From Flavobacteriaceae bacterium UBA5950 (GTDB lineage: Bacteria > Bacteroidota > Bacteroidia > Flavobacteriales > Flavobacteriaceae): DNA of 64,000 nucleotides. Shown here piece after piece: positions 1 through 9,400 of the stretch. A program made the position numbers and the translations under genes. The DNA is taken from the NCBI GenBank assembly GCA_002430545.1, contig DJCM01000004.1:1-64000 (forward strand). Direction: 5' to 3'. The notes under the pieces are model-generated. The model saw nothing but the letters and a program-made list of their open reading frames with translations, had not been told where the DNA came from and did not search any database. Every line of letters starts with the position of its first letter. Position 1 is the stretch's first letter.

Positions 1-1
1 A

Positions 2-532
2 AAAGCTGCAATACAATGGGTTCGTAAAAATGCGAAGGATTTAAATATAGATCAAAACAAAATTATTGCTAGTGGAGGTTCTTCAGGTGGATACCTTGCA
101 GCAGCCTCCTATTTCGTTGATAAAAAAGTTGTGGGCAACATTGATAAAACAAACGAAAAACCGAATGCACTCATACTCTTTAATCCTGGTGGAATGGATA
201 TGCCTGAAGTTAATGAAGATGATTTTATAATGCGTTTTGGAGCTCTTAAAAAAGATGTTAACTTAATTGAACTAATTGGAATGAATGCGCCACCTACATT
301 AATTTTACATGGAGATGTAGACAAAACAGTTGATATAACTACTGTGAGAAATTTCACTAAAAAAATGAATACTTCGGGGCATAAATGTGAACTAAAGGAA
401 TATAAAAATGAACCTCATGGGTTTTTTAATTTCGGTCGTTCAAATAATGGCCCATTTTACCATACACTCTCTGTAGCTGATAATTTTTTGATTGAAATTG
501 GATTTCTCGATCCCCTTGCTGAAAAAAAATAA
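2..532 (+). CDS. Alpha/beta hydrolase (esterase-like), 5' truncated by window edge
   Basis: The frame is open from base 2 to the TAA at 530-532, so the N-terminus lies outside the window; the GTG at 131 is internal. The visible part holds the nucleophile elbow GGSSGG (GxSxG type, encoded near bases 74-91), followed by an HGDVDKTV segment supplying the acid Asp and an EPHGFFNF segment supplying the catalytic His. This Ser-Asp-His order and the late PHGF motif fit the dienelactone-hydrolase/BD-FAE-like esterases often found beside polysaccharide genes in Bacteroidota. The substrate cannot be told; deacetylation or ester cleavage of a glycan is an inference from the neighbourhood. A double hairpin terminator lies about 190 bp downstream. 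Confidence 0.8.
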   Translation, partial: KAAIQWVRKNAKDLNIDQNKIIASGGSSGGYLAAASYFVDKKVVGNIDKTNEKPNALILFNPGGMDMPEVNEDDFIMRFGALKKDVNLIELIGMNAPPTLILHGDVDKTVDITTVRNFTKKMNTSGHKCELKEYKNEPHGFFNFGRSNNGPFYHTLSVADNFLIEIGFLDPLAEKK

Positions 533-684
533 ATATTTTGCTCTCCAATTACATTTTTATAATCAGCCATACTAGGGATTCAATTTGAATAAAAATTTGA
601 ACAAAAAATGGAATTAATCAACTGTTAAATTGCTTTATATTAGATTCAAAAGTATGTAATTCTATTAAAATCATCTTCAAAAAA

Positions 685-715
685 GTTCGATTTCACTACC
701 CTAGCCTCCACGATC
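685..715 (+). repeat. Dispersed boundary repeat, copy A
   Basis: This copy carries GATTTCACTACCCTAGC followed by CTCCAC. The consensus of the five copies is (AAAATC)(G/T)TT(C/T)GATTTCACTCCCCTAGC, then (C/T)TCCACnA. It is noncoding and lies between the hydrolase stop and the terminator hairpins. The other copies are at about 3718, 22262, 24840 and 27552, all in the same orientation. Confidence 0.7.
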
Positions 716-718
716 AAG

Positions 719-737
719 CGTAACATCGTTACGTTTT
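719..737 (+). terminator. Small hairpin with T-run
   Basis: CGTAAC pairs perfectly with GTTACG across a 3-base loop and is followed by TTTT. It abuts repeat copy A and precedes the stronger hairpin at 748. It may be an auxiliary terminator for the upstream hydrolase. Confidence 0.4.
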
Positions 738-747
738 AATACACAAA

Positions 748-785
748 AAGCGCATCAAGTTTTACTTGATTGCGCTTTATTGTTT
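748..785 (+). terminator. Rho-independent terminator
   Basis: AAGCGCATCAAGT pairs with ACTTGATTGCGCTT, with one bulged T, across a TTT loop. A T-rich tail follows. The A-rich 5' flank means it could also work on the minus strand. It probably ends the transcript of the partial hydrolase. Confidence 0.7.
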
Positions 786-949
786 AAGACGCCTGGACTG
801 ATAGGACAGGAAGTTACATTTGCAGGACTGGATTTATGGGAATAACCCAAGGTTAGTCCCTTTGAATCCACAAATTATTTCCGGGTAGAGTAATTTATTC
901 TGATAAAGACTTATTTGCATTGGAACACATCCATTCCACACCATGTAAC

Positions 950-983
950 AATTGATTAATGATTTTAAACTCTCATTAATTGT
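950..983 (-). terminator. Inverted repeat downstream of the M14 peptidase
   Basis: TTAATGA (956-962) and TCATTAA (973-979) form an inverted repeat with a 10-base spacer, extended by AATT/AATT flanks. It lies 17 bp past the minus-strand peptidase stop. There is no proper U-tract on that strand, so a terminator role is only possible. Confidence 0.35.
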
Positions 984-999
984 AAGTGAGATGATTCGA

Positions 1000-3474
1000 T
1001 TATTGCTTTGTGTCTAATAAATTTGTGTTGAGAAACACAGCATTAAACAACAATAATTTTCCGTTTTCCCAAAACGCTCTAAAATTGGGATTATCCACAA
1101 AATAACTAACGCTTCCTTTCCCAATCCGTTCTGTGCCAATAATCAATGACTTCTCTTGAGCATTAGCCACATTTTCACCTACAAAACCTGCTACAGCAGT
1201 TGCTCCTTTAGGGATGTAACTCACATTTATTCCTTTTTCTAAAAGTGAATAAGCCAAAGCTGAACGTTTAAGAGTGTAGTAGTTGGTGCTGTATCCCAGT
1301 CCAATGGGATGGGAATTATCTAAGATGGTTTTGTAAATCCCTCCATTGATAGCATTACTGATATTATTGCGCTTACGGTCTTCATAACGTTGGGTGGGAT
1401 CCGGTGTTATTTTATTTTCCTTTCTTTTTATACCAAAGTCTTTTTGATCTTCAAAAAAGGACAAAGCGCGTTCTATTGCAATGATACGACCCCCTTGATT
1501 TAGCCAGCGCATAATCATTTCTTTTTTAGGTTCAGAACCTAGACTAGGGTATAACCCTGATGGCATGATGAGCACATCTATTTTTTTCATCACATTTTCA
1601 GAGAGTTGGTTAACACGAATTTGATGAAATGGATAATTTAAATCTTGCTCAAAATAGTGCCATAACTCACCATATGCATAAGGTGAAATTTTACCTTCTG
1701 TAAGCACTGCAATTTTGGGTTTTTTAATCCATTGAAAGCTATCTGAGCCCATGTCTGGTCCTTTTGAAGCATAGCCACTAGCAATCGGAATCAATTGCTT
1801 TTGAAATTCTTTTGCCAATCTATTAAGGGTAGCTTCAAATAAAGAGTTTTTCGTGTTTTCCCCTCTAATTATAAATAAACTTCCTGCTTTCCAGTATTTT
1901 CCAGCACTGCTAAAAGATTTTTTGCTAATGCGTAATTTGATATTAGCTTTTAGAAGTGCAGCCAAATATTTACCGTCTTCAAAGCTGTCATAGCTTGTAC
2001 CCCAGGCGTAGGTTTCTAAAGAAATTGGCTGTTGAGGGAATGTTGATTTTTGTCGTTCATAATTGATTTTATTTTTGGTACCAACTGCTTTTAAACCGTA
2101 GGCATAAGGAAGAGACCAAGCGGTAATGTCATAAGTAAGTGAATCTTGAAGTTCTGTTTTAGGCTCGAACCATACCTGTAGCATTTTACCTTTAACTTGT
2201 TGAGTAGGAACTACTAAGGCTCCTTTTTCAAAGTTAGTACTGGAAATTGCCTGTTTTTCGTAATCATATCCTTTAATCGACAAATTTTGTTTCAAAAACC
2301 CAAATTCAACCTCATGTTGGTTGAGCAACCGTAATAACGGTCTCAATTTGTTGGTACTGCCTTGTAGAACATAATTTAGATATTTTCGGTCTTTATTCTC
2401 AAAGAAAGCTTGATAGTTCAGATTGAGAGCATGACGATTTTTAACAACAGTTTCGACAGTGGAAATGGCCGTTGTGTAGTGATGCTCAATACGATCAATA
2501 AGAGTTAATTCGATGCCTTCATCATTAAAAATACCCAGGCCCGCCACTCCATTACCTGCCTGCTCATAAGTCATTCCTATTGCACCTAAACTGGTTGGAT
2601 AAGTGTCCCCATAACTTGGATATAGCAAGTCAAACACCTCTTTAGTGAAGTACAGCCACCCTTCACGATCGAAATAAAGGGCATGATTTTTTGCTAATTT
2701 ATCTTGAAATTTCATCTGGTAGGGGGAAATAATTTCGTGTACTGGTTTAGCAGCGGGAGCAAAATAGTAGGGACTGTTGATTCCTTGTTCATGAAAATCC
2801 ACATGTACATGAGGCAACCATTGGTTGTACTTTTTTAACCGTTGTTGTGTTTCAATTTGTGTAGCCCATGCCCAGTCTCTGTTTAAATCAAAAATATAAT
2901 GGTTTGATCGCCCATTGTGCCAAGGCTCACTGTGCTCCCGAGAGAATTGATTGGCATCGTAAGGCTTACTGCGGTTTTGCTTGTACCAATTAACGTATCG
3001 GTCTCTGCCATCAGGGTTAACACATGGGTCAATGATTACAATTGTATTTTCAAGCCATTCAGTATGATTTTCAATTAAATTGTAAACCGTTTTCATTGCT
3101 GCTTCAGTACTTGAAGACTCGTTCCCATGGATATTAAAACTCAACCAAACAACTGCAACATCATCATTTTTTTCTCCTTTTACCAATCCAGTATTCTGGA
3201 GATGGCGTTGACGAATAGTTTCTAAGTTGGTTAGGTTTTCAGCGGTTGAAACATAGGCCAACTGAAGAAGACGCCCTTCATAAGTGGTGCCATAAGGATC
3301 CAAACTGACCATCTCGGAATGATAGTCAAGATGTTCAAAATAATCCACTACTTGATGGTGTCTGGAGAAAGTAGTCCCCAGGGTATAGCCTAAAAAACTA
3401 TCTGGAGATTGTAATTGCCCAAGGACAGGTAAAGTGACAAGAAGAACGAATAAATGAAGTGTGATTTTTCTCAT
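1000..3474 (-). CDS. Secreted M14-family zinc carboxypeptidase
   Basis: This 824-residue exported metallopeptidase has an N-terminal signal peptide (about residues 1-19, ending VLGQ). The M14 zinc site is complete: H116 and E119 in NIHGNES, and H228 in HVDFHEQG. NPDGRDR (153-159) and LNRD (197-200) give the substrate-binding Asn/Arg, and E304 in MTYEQAGNG is the likely catalytic base. The C-terminal half (about 560-800) includes a segment resembling a class I glutamine-amidotransferase fold (VLIMPSGLYPS), as in many large Bacteroidota M14 proteins. No T9SS tail is visible. It probably trims C-terminal residues from extracellular or periplasmic peptides. The gene stands alone between repeat copies A and B. 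Confidence 0.88.
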   Translation of the reverse strand: MRKITLHLFVLLVTLPVLGQLQSPDSFLGYTLGTTFSRHHQVVDYFEHLDYHSEMVSLDPYGTTYEGRLLQLAYVSTAENLTNLETIRQRHLQNTGLVKGEKNDDVAVVWLSFNIHGNESSSTEAAMKTVYNLIENHTEWLENTIVIIDPCVNPDGRDRYVNWYKQNRSKPYDANQFSREHSEPWHNGRSNHYIFDLNRDWAWATQIETQQRLKKYNQWLPHVHVDFHEQGINSPYYFAPAAKPVHEIISPYQMKFQDKLAKNHALYFDREGWLYFTKEVFDLLYPSYGDTYPTSLGAIGMTYEQAGNGVAGLGIFNDEGIELTLIDRIEHHYTTAISTVETVVKNRHALNLNYQAFFENKDRKYLNYVLQGSTNKLRPLLRLLNQHEVEFGFLKQNLSIKGYDYEKQAISSTNFEKGALVVPTQQVKGKMLQVWFEPKTELQDSLTYDITAWSLPYAYGLKAVGTKNKINYERQKSTFPQQPISLETYAWGTSYDSFEDGKYLAALLKANIKLRISKKSFSSAGKYWKAGSLFIIRGENTKNSLFEATLNRLAKEFQKQLIPIASGYASKGPDMGSDSFQWIKKPKIAVLTEGKISPYAYGELWHYFEQDLNYPFHQIRVNQLSENVMKKIDVLIMPSGLYPSLGSEPKKEMIMRWLNQGGRIIAIERALSFFEDQKDFGIKRKENKITPDPTQRYEDRKRNNISNAINGGIYKTILDNSHPIGLGYSTNYYTLKRSALAYSLLEKGINVSYIPKGATAVAGFVGENVANAQEKSLIIGTERIGKGSVSYFVDNPNFRAFWENGKLLLFNAVFLNTNLLDTKQ

Positions 3475-3784
3475 ACATTTTTTAAATTCCCTTAATATAC
3501 CAATTTATTTAATTTCCTTTAAAGAATTTTACACAACAACTGTCCAATTCCTTTACGAATACCAACCTATCACGGAGGGCTGTAAGAACGTATCTTGTAG
3601 TCGTTAGATACCCCCAACCCCCACTCCATCTTGTGTTAAATCAAAGAATCCCCTGACCAGCATCAAGATTTTTGGATGAAATCACGTGTAAATATTATTA
3701 AACTCGCTGAAATCAACACTAAAATCGTTTGATTTCACCCCCCAAGCTTCCACTATTGAAGTTATTGTTATTAAATTGTCAAAC
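3475..3784. other. Intergenic region with repeat copy B
   Basis: This gap of 310 bp separates the start of the M14 peptidase gene from the 3' end of the glucan locus, both on the minus strand. Apart from repeat copy B (3718-3755) no gene, RNA or strong hairpin was seen. Any promoter for the peptidase should lie in its left part, but no clear TAnnTTTG match was found. Confidence 0.55.
3718..3755 (+). repeat. Dispersed boundary repeat, copy B
   Basis: The copy reads AAAATCGTTTGATTTCAC, then CCCCCAAGCTTCCAC. It differs from the consensus at a few positions, mainly CCCCAAGC for CCCCTAGC. It lies 30 bp beyond the end of the glucan locus and marks the boundary with the M14 peptidase block. Confidence 0.65.
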
Positions 3785-6388
3785 CTATTCTTTAATAATC
3801 TTTTTGATGAACACTTGATTTGTCATTTCTACTTGAATAAAATACATCCCTGCGCTTAGCTCTGAAATATTAAGTGATTTCTGATTTTTGGAAAAGCTTT
3901 TTGCCATGATCCTTTGCCCACTTAAATTTAAAATTTCAATCGATTTTATTTCGTCCTCATGAACAGAGCTTAGGTATAAAAAATCACGTGTGGAATTTGG
4001 ATAAATCGATATTGGCAAACCATCAGTGCTGCCAAACGACAACAGATCCTCTGCGCTTGAACTAGCAATCCAATTTTCTGCTAAACTATTGTCATAATCC
4101 AAATCAATTAACTGTAAATAGTAGCCCTCTCCATCTGCAACTACAGGCCACGGTGCCTCGTCCAGATAAGTTACAGAGTCGATCAAATTACCGAAGCCGT
4201 CCAGCAATCTAATTTCTTGGCTGCGATTTGATAACTTCCTGGAAAATTCATCATAAGGAGTTAGGCCGTAGAATGATAAAAATACATCAGCATCGTTTGC
4301 CAATAAAACTGACTGATTTGGCCCAATTGATGAGCCTGAAGGAAACTGAAATGAAATTCCCAGGCCCCCAAAATAAATCCCAGTAGTATTTACAGTGTTG
4401 CTGCTGTTATTGGTAATCTCTATAAATTCGTAATCTCCATCATCACTCTGTTGCGGATGGTAATGAATTTTGCTAATAACAAGTGGTGGCGTGGTAATTT
4501 GGTCGCACAAAGACGTATCCGAAAGTTCGGTAGACAACCAATCGATTCGTTGTGTCACAAACGTTTTCATAGCGTTAATACGGTTTGTGAAATCGATGTC
4601 AAAACCCCATTGCAACTCTTGACGATCAACAGCTTCAGTGATCAGAGACACGGTTTTATCGATTAGCTCAAAAACCTTGTTCTCAGAAAGTGGTTGGCCC
4701 GTAGCTGTGAGCTCATTCCATCGTCGAGCTAAATAACATTTGAAATGGGGTTCGTTAAACAGGTTTTGCCAAAATTTCGAACCTACATTTCCATCCATGA
4801 ACTGCCATACATTGTACTTGCTCCTGTCGAATCCCCAAAAAAACAAATCATTTCCAAAGGAAAGATTTAAATCCCAAATTGGACCTGCTCTAAGTTTACC
4901 ACGTCGGTCTTTGTGGAAAAAAGTACTAAACTGATATGCATCTGGGTTAGATGCCAACTCGTTGATTAAAATAAAATCCACAAAGGAAGGAATGTCAATT
5001 ATGGAAGGATAACCTTCTGACAAAGAAATATTGGCATCCAGAGACTTTTGATCTAAATCAAAAAATACACCTTGAATATAATCATGTTGATAGGTTGTTA
5101 TTTCATCTGGTTTTGGATGCTCATGAGCATACTTTGTTTCCCAACCTGCATAATTTGGCATCTCCCAAGCTTGAATCTCCTCTCCCTCAATTTTATCTGC
5201 TTTTGTAATATATCCTCCTGTTATATTAGGTAATGTATTATCGTCCTCATCTACTTTTTTGATATCAATTCTACTGTCATCGGCTTTAAGTTTTTCCAGC
5301 AGCATATAAATCCCTTTGTACTCTCCATTCAGAAGGAGTTCGCAGTACTCAGCCCTAGATGCATATTGACCGATTGAGTTAGATAACTTATAGCTCACAA
5401 AATCACGAACAAAAGTCGTATCAAATGCAAGACCACTTAAAATCCAATCATTTTCTTTAGGCATCCCCAATAACTTCACATTGTCTTTTTCTCCTGCATC
5501 ATCATAGGTTGTTAAGGCATATTGTTTTTTTGAAAATAGGGATGAACTAGAACCTCTTACCTCAATCTGAATAGGGCCTTCATAATCAACAAAATTATTG
5601 TTGTTTTGATCAGTGACATAATTTCTTTCATTATTTGGGCGTTTAATAATTTTCATTGATGCTGATATTTTGGGTTCATTTGGAATTTCATCGCCGTTGG
5701 TGTCTAGCATCACAATTGGTAAGTTTGAAGATACAAAGTTTATCTCGACGAGTTCTGGTGTTGGGTCTTGAAACCATACAGGCGTTTCATTATAAATTTG
5801 CTCATTTCCAAAAACTTCAACTGAAAGAACTGGTAAGGCACTCATGTCTGAGGAATCGGGTGATTGATTATGAACCTGAACAGCGAGGGTGTTTGTTCCA
5901 TTTTCCAAAAGAGAATTATCTAAAAAAACTCGATCTGGACTATTCCCTTGGTAGAGCATTGCTTCATGATATCCCTCTGCCAAATCATTGAAATTAATTG
6001 TACTTCCTGATAATAAATTTCGTCCGATTTCAACTCCATTTAAATAGGCGATGAATGCATCATCATAGTCGATGTCTAAAAGTATTCTATTGATCTGTGA
6101 GGTATCTGGTACTTGAAACTCCTTTCGCATGTATACAGAAATTGACTGCGGTATTACTGTCGCATCGTCCCCATCACCATATCCAATTCCAGAGGGACCT
6201 TCTAACCATGACGATGTGTCAAAACTTTGATTTTTCCAACTGTCCGATGGCTGGGTGTTTGGAAGTATATACTTCCAAGTTGTTCCTGCTGATACAATCG
6301 TCTCCCAGTGAGTTTGTTGTGCATTCAACGAGAACAAAAAAAAGAATGCAAAGCAGCTTAAAAATATAGTATATCTTATTAAAATCAC
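3785..6388 (-). CDS. CotH-kinase/lamin-tail protein with T9SS sorting domain
   Basis: This 867-residue secreted protein has a signal peptide (about 1-24, ending SLNAQ) and a beta-sandwich N-terminal region (about 25-195) resembling galactose-binding folds. The CotH-type domain (about 205-620) carries VRGSSS, YKGIYMLLEK and GPIWDLNLSFGN, which match the family motifs. A lamin-tail-like domain (about 640-760) and a T9SS type A C-terminal domain (about 790-867, starting near SIYPNS) follow. CotH in Bacillus is an atypical spore-coat kinase; in marine Bacteroidota such proteins are secreted and mostly uncharacterised, so kinase activity here is unproven. The gene is the last of the glucan locus, 14 bp after the GH5 gene, so it is probably cotranscribed with it. 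Confidence 0.85.
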   Translation of the reverse strand: MILIRYTIFLSCFAFFFLFSLNAQQTHWETIVSAGTTWKYILPNTQPSDSWKNQSFDTSSWLEGPSGIGYGDGDDATVIPQSISVYMRKEFQVPDTSQINRILLDIDYDDAFIAYLNGVEIGRNLLSGSTINFNDLAEGYHEAMLYQGNSPDRVFLDNSLLENGTNTLAVQVHNQSPDSSDMSALPVLSVEVFGNEQIYNETPVWFQDPTPELVEINFVSSNLPIVMLDTNGDEIPNEPKISASMKIIKRPNNERNYVTDQNNNNFVDYEGPIQIEVRGSSSSLFSKKQYALTTYDDAGEKDNVKLLGMPKENDWILSGLAFDTTFVRDFVSYKLSNSIGQYASRAEYCELLLNGEYKGIYMLLEKLKADDSRIDIKKVDEDDNTLPNITGGYITKADKIEGEEIQAWEMPNYAGWETKYAHEHPKPDEITTYQHDYIQGVFFDLDQKSLDANISLSEGYPSIIDIPSFVDFILINELASNPDAYQFSTFFHKDRRGKLRAGPIWDLNLSFGNDLFFWGFDRSKYNVWQFMDGNVGSKFWQNLFNEPHFKCYLARRWNELTATGQPLSENKVFELIDKTVSLITEAVDRQELQWGFDIDFTNRINAMKTFVTQRIDWLSTELSDTSLCDQITTPPLVISKIHYHPQQSDDGDYEFIEITNNSSNTVNTTGIYFGGLGISFQFPSGSSIGPNQSVLLANDADVFLSFYGLTPYDEFSRKLSNRSQEIRLLDGFGNLIDSVTYLDEAPWPVVADGEGYYLQLIDLDYDNSLAENWIASSSAEDLLSFGSTDGLPISIYPNSTRDFLYLSSVHEDEIKSIEILNLSGQRIMAKSFSKNQKSLNISELSAGMYFIQVEMTNQVFIKKIIKE

Positions 6389-6402
6389 AAGAGAATTATT
6401 AG

Positions 6403-9400
6403 TTATTGAATTAATAGCTTTTTTATTGCATGTTTATTGAATTTCAACAAATATAATCCTTTTTGCAGTTTAGGTTCAATTGAAAAATTGGTGTTGTTAT
6501 CAATTAACAAACGATCAATCTGTTTTCCGTTTATACTATAAATTTCAATGAAATCAATTGGTTTTTCAGATTGAATAAATATTTTTCCTGTTGACGGGTT
6601 CGGATAAAGTGTTAAACGAGTTGGTGAAATATCGTTGTGGGAAAGCTCTTCAATAAATTCAAATTCTATCCAATTTAAATTAAACTCATTACCAAGAATA
6701 TTCATTGTCAGTTCAAAGCTTCCTTCCATTAATTCAAACTCTTTTTCAATGGTTTGCCAGCTTTGCCAACCCCCCGTATTGGGAACTTGAAAATTGTTAA
6801 GTATAGTATCATCTGAGCTATCATCAGAGAGCACAATATTGAATACTCCTCCATTATAACTACTAGAAACTCTAGCTTTAATCTTATAATGTCCTGATTC
6901 TTCAACATGAACAAGGTATTTTGCATAATCGCCTTGGTTCATATATGATAAGTTTTGACCACCCCCTACATCATAGCAATTTTCTATGTTAAGACCACTT
7001 TCCTCCCAATAATCTTCGGCTTGCAAGTATCCCGGAATTTGAACTCCACCGTTTTCATCATAAATAAATTCAAACCAGTTGACATTAAACTCCCCTTCTA
7101 AAACATTAAAATTCAAAGTATAATTCCCTTCTTTTAAAAGAACAGTAACCGCTTCAGTGTCCTGCCAAATTTGCCAACCGTTTGTTTCAGTAGTAGTATA
7201 TGTATGCAATATTTCATCTGATTTATTTTGACTCGATAAAGACAAATTGAATTGACTTTCGTCATAACCCGAAACTCTTGCTTTGATTGTATAATAACCT
7301 GTGTTGGGTACGTGAACCAAGTAGTTTGTGAAATCTCCGGGATGTAAGTAACTAATATTTTTGCCTCCTCCTATGTCACTACAATTTTCAGTATTTATTC
7401 CATAATGACTAAAAAAATCTTCTGCTTCAACTCGACCAGAAAGTGTTATCGGCTGCATTTCAGAGGACTGATAAACGAAGTCGTACCAATTGATGTTCAC
7501 AGAAGAATTTATTGATGTCATTTTAAGATCGTAATTCCCTTGGGGAATCACTGCTTCTTGCTCTACCGTTTGCCAATTGTTCCAACCTCCAGTGTTATTT
7601 GCCTGAACTTCGGAAATGGGATAGGTTTTACCATCCAAACCTATCAGCTCAAGATTGTATTGTGCACCACTGTAAGCAGAGGCAACTCGGTTTTTAATCG
7701 TATATGTCCCCTGTTGTTCCACACGAACCTCATAGGTTGCGTAATCCTCAGCGTTTAGATAACCAAGCTCACTCCCTCCGCCAACGTCAGAAGTAGATGA
7801 AACAATCAAGCCCGTTTGATCATTGAAATCCTCAGCTTGAATGATTCCTGGAATGGGTTTTCGATTTATATCATTTGTAAGCACAAAATTAAGCCAATTT
7901 AGGTTGAACTCATTATCCAATGGCTTGAAGACAAGAGTGTACTTACCAGATTCCAATTCCCACTCTTTTGAAACGGTCTGCCAGTTTTGCCAATCGCCTG
8001 TACTGCTAAATGCTAGGTTAGCGTAACGTACCACTGTTTCATTATTTCGAAGTTCTAAACTAAATGAAGCATTGTCTCTTAATGTTGCGACCCTACACTC
8101 GACCACATAATTTCCGCCTTCACGAATATCTACCTCATATTTAGTGAAGTCACCAGGGTGAAGCTCTTTGATATTTGATCCAAGTCCAATATCAGTGGTA
8201 TCTTCGATCCCTATACCATTTTGATCGTCATAAAGCTCAGCTTCAATTTTTCCAGGGATAAGGTTGATGACTTCTAATAAATTATAGATTTCAAAATTTG
8301 AAAAACCTAGCACATTATCATTTGAAGATGAAATTAAACTTCCAGCACTTGCACTAACTGAAATTTGGTCATAAAATGACAGGTAGTTGCTCAAAGTCAG
8401 TACAAGCTCTCTATCATTACTGCCTATCTGTGCATCCGTAACTTGAACTTCTTCGTCATTTACCAAAAGTGTGAATGCGTTCTTGTTTATGGAGGATAAT
8501 AAAATAGGTTTGTTAAATGTAAGTCTGACTTGTTCATCATTTGAATCGCTAATCCCACCTATAATTTTAAATGCTGGGGATTGGTCTGTTGATGGACTAA
8601 AAGAAAAAGATTCGAGATTAAACTCCTTCTCACCTAAAACACGAATTTTTAGTAGATGTTCGCCTGCATGGAGAAATGAAGTCTTGCTAGATTGAGTTGT
8701 AAAGTTTGAAAAACTTCCTGATGAGTTGAATGATATAACAGGTGTGATTGCAGTATCATTCATTTCATATTGTAGTTTACCTCCTGAATCATTTGCAGCA
8801 TATGTTGTTTGTATGTCGTAATATCCGGCTTGGAGAACATTAATCGTATATTTAATCCACTCCCTGTCACGAACATAACCAACAGAATACCCATTTGAAT
8901 TGCTTCCCCCTGAATGATCCGTAGATATATCAACTCCATCATTTCGAAAAACCCATCCTCTATTCCAAGTGGTAGTCCCTCCAGAACCACTGTAATTTCC
9001 GTATTCTGTATCGTAATAAGCGATCCCCTGAGAACCCATATCATAATGAGTAGCGTGGATCAGTCCTGGAATTGAGTGATTCGCAAAGGGTTTTAACTCA
9101 TCAGAGCTTGGCTGACGCAACATCGCATCGATAACATCTTTACGGAACTGGCAATTTTCAATTTTTGAGGCCTCTGCAATTTCGAGCAACCCTTGATAGG
9201 CAGTCGATGCACTTGGAGCACTTGCATTGCCTTTAAAATACTCAACTACTGCATTGTAATTGGAGTTAGATGTGATAGATAATGAAGATACAGTGGTTTC
9301 TATTCTTTTCCAAGGCCACCAAGCCCAACCAATATCGTTATCCTCGAAAAGGGAGATTGCTTCTTTGAACCACACATTGGAGTTTTCACCACTTTCGCCC

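Larger units (their letters stand above)
533..999. other. Intergenic region with repeat copy A and hairpins
   Basis: No gene was recognised in this stretch between the plus-strand hydrolase and the minus-strand peptidase. It contains copy A of the dispersed repeat (685-715), a short hairpin with a T-run (719-737), a strong terminator hairpin (748-785) and an inverted repeat near the peptidase stop (950-983). The remaining sequence is AT-rich and not visibly coding. Confidence 0.6.

Noticed and set aside
131..532. GTG at 131 as the start of the hydrolase
   Set aside because: The frame is open to the window edge and the GxSxG motif lies upstream of this codon, so the gene is truncated instead.
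685..715. A functional tRNA or tmRNA gene at repeat copy A
   Set aside because: No acceptor, D-arm or anticodon arm can be built upstream, and the spacing between the T-arm-like and acceptor-like parts is wrong.
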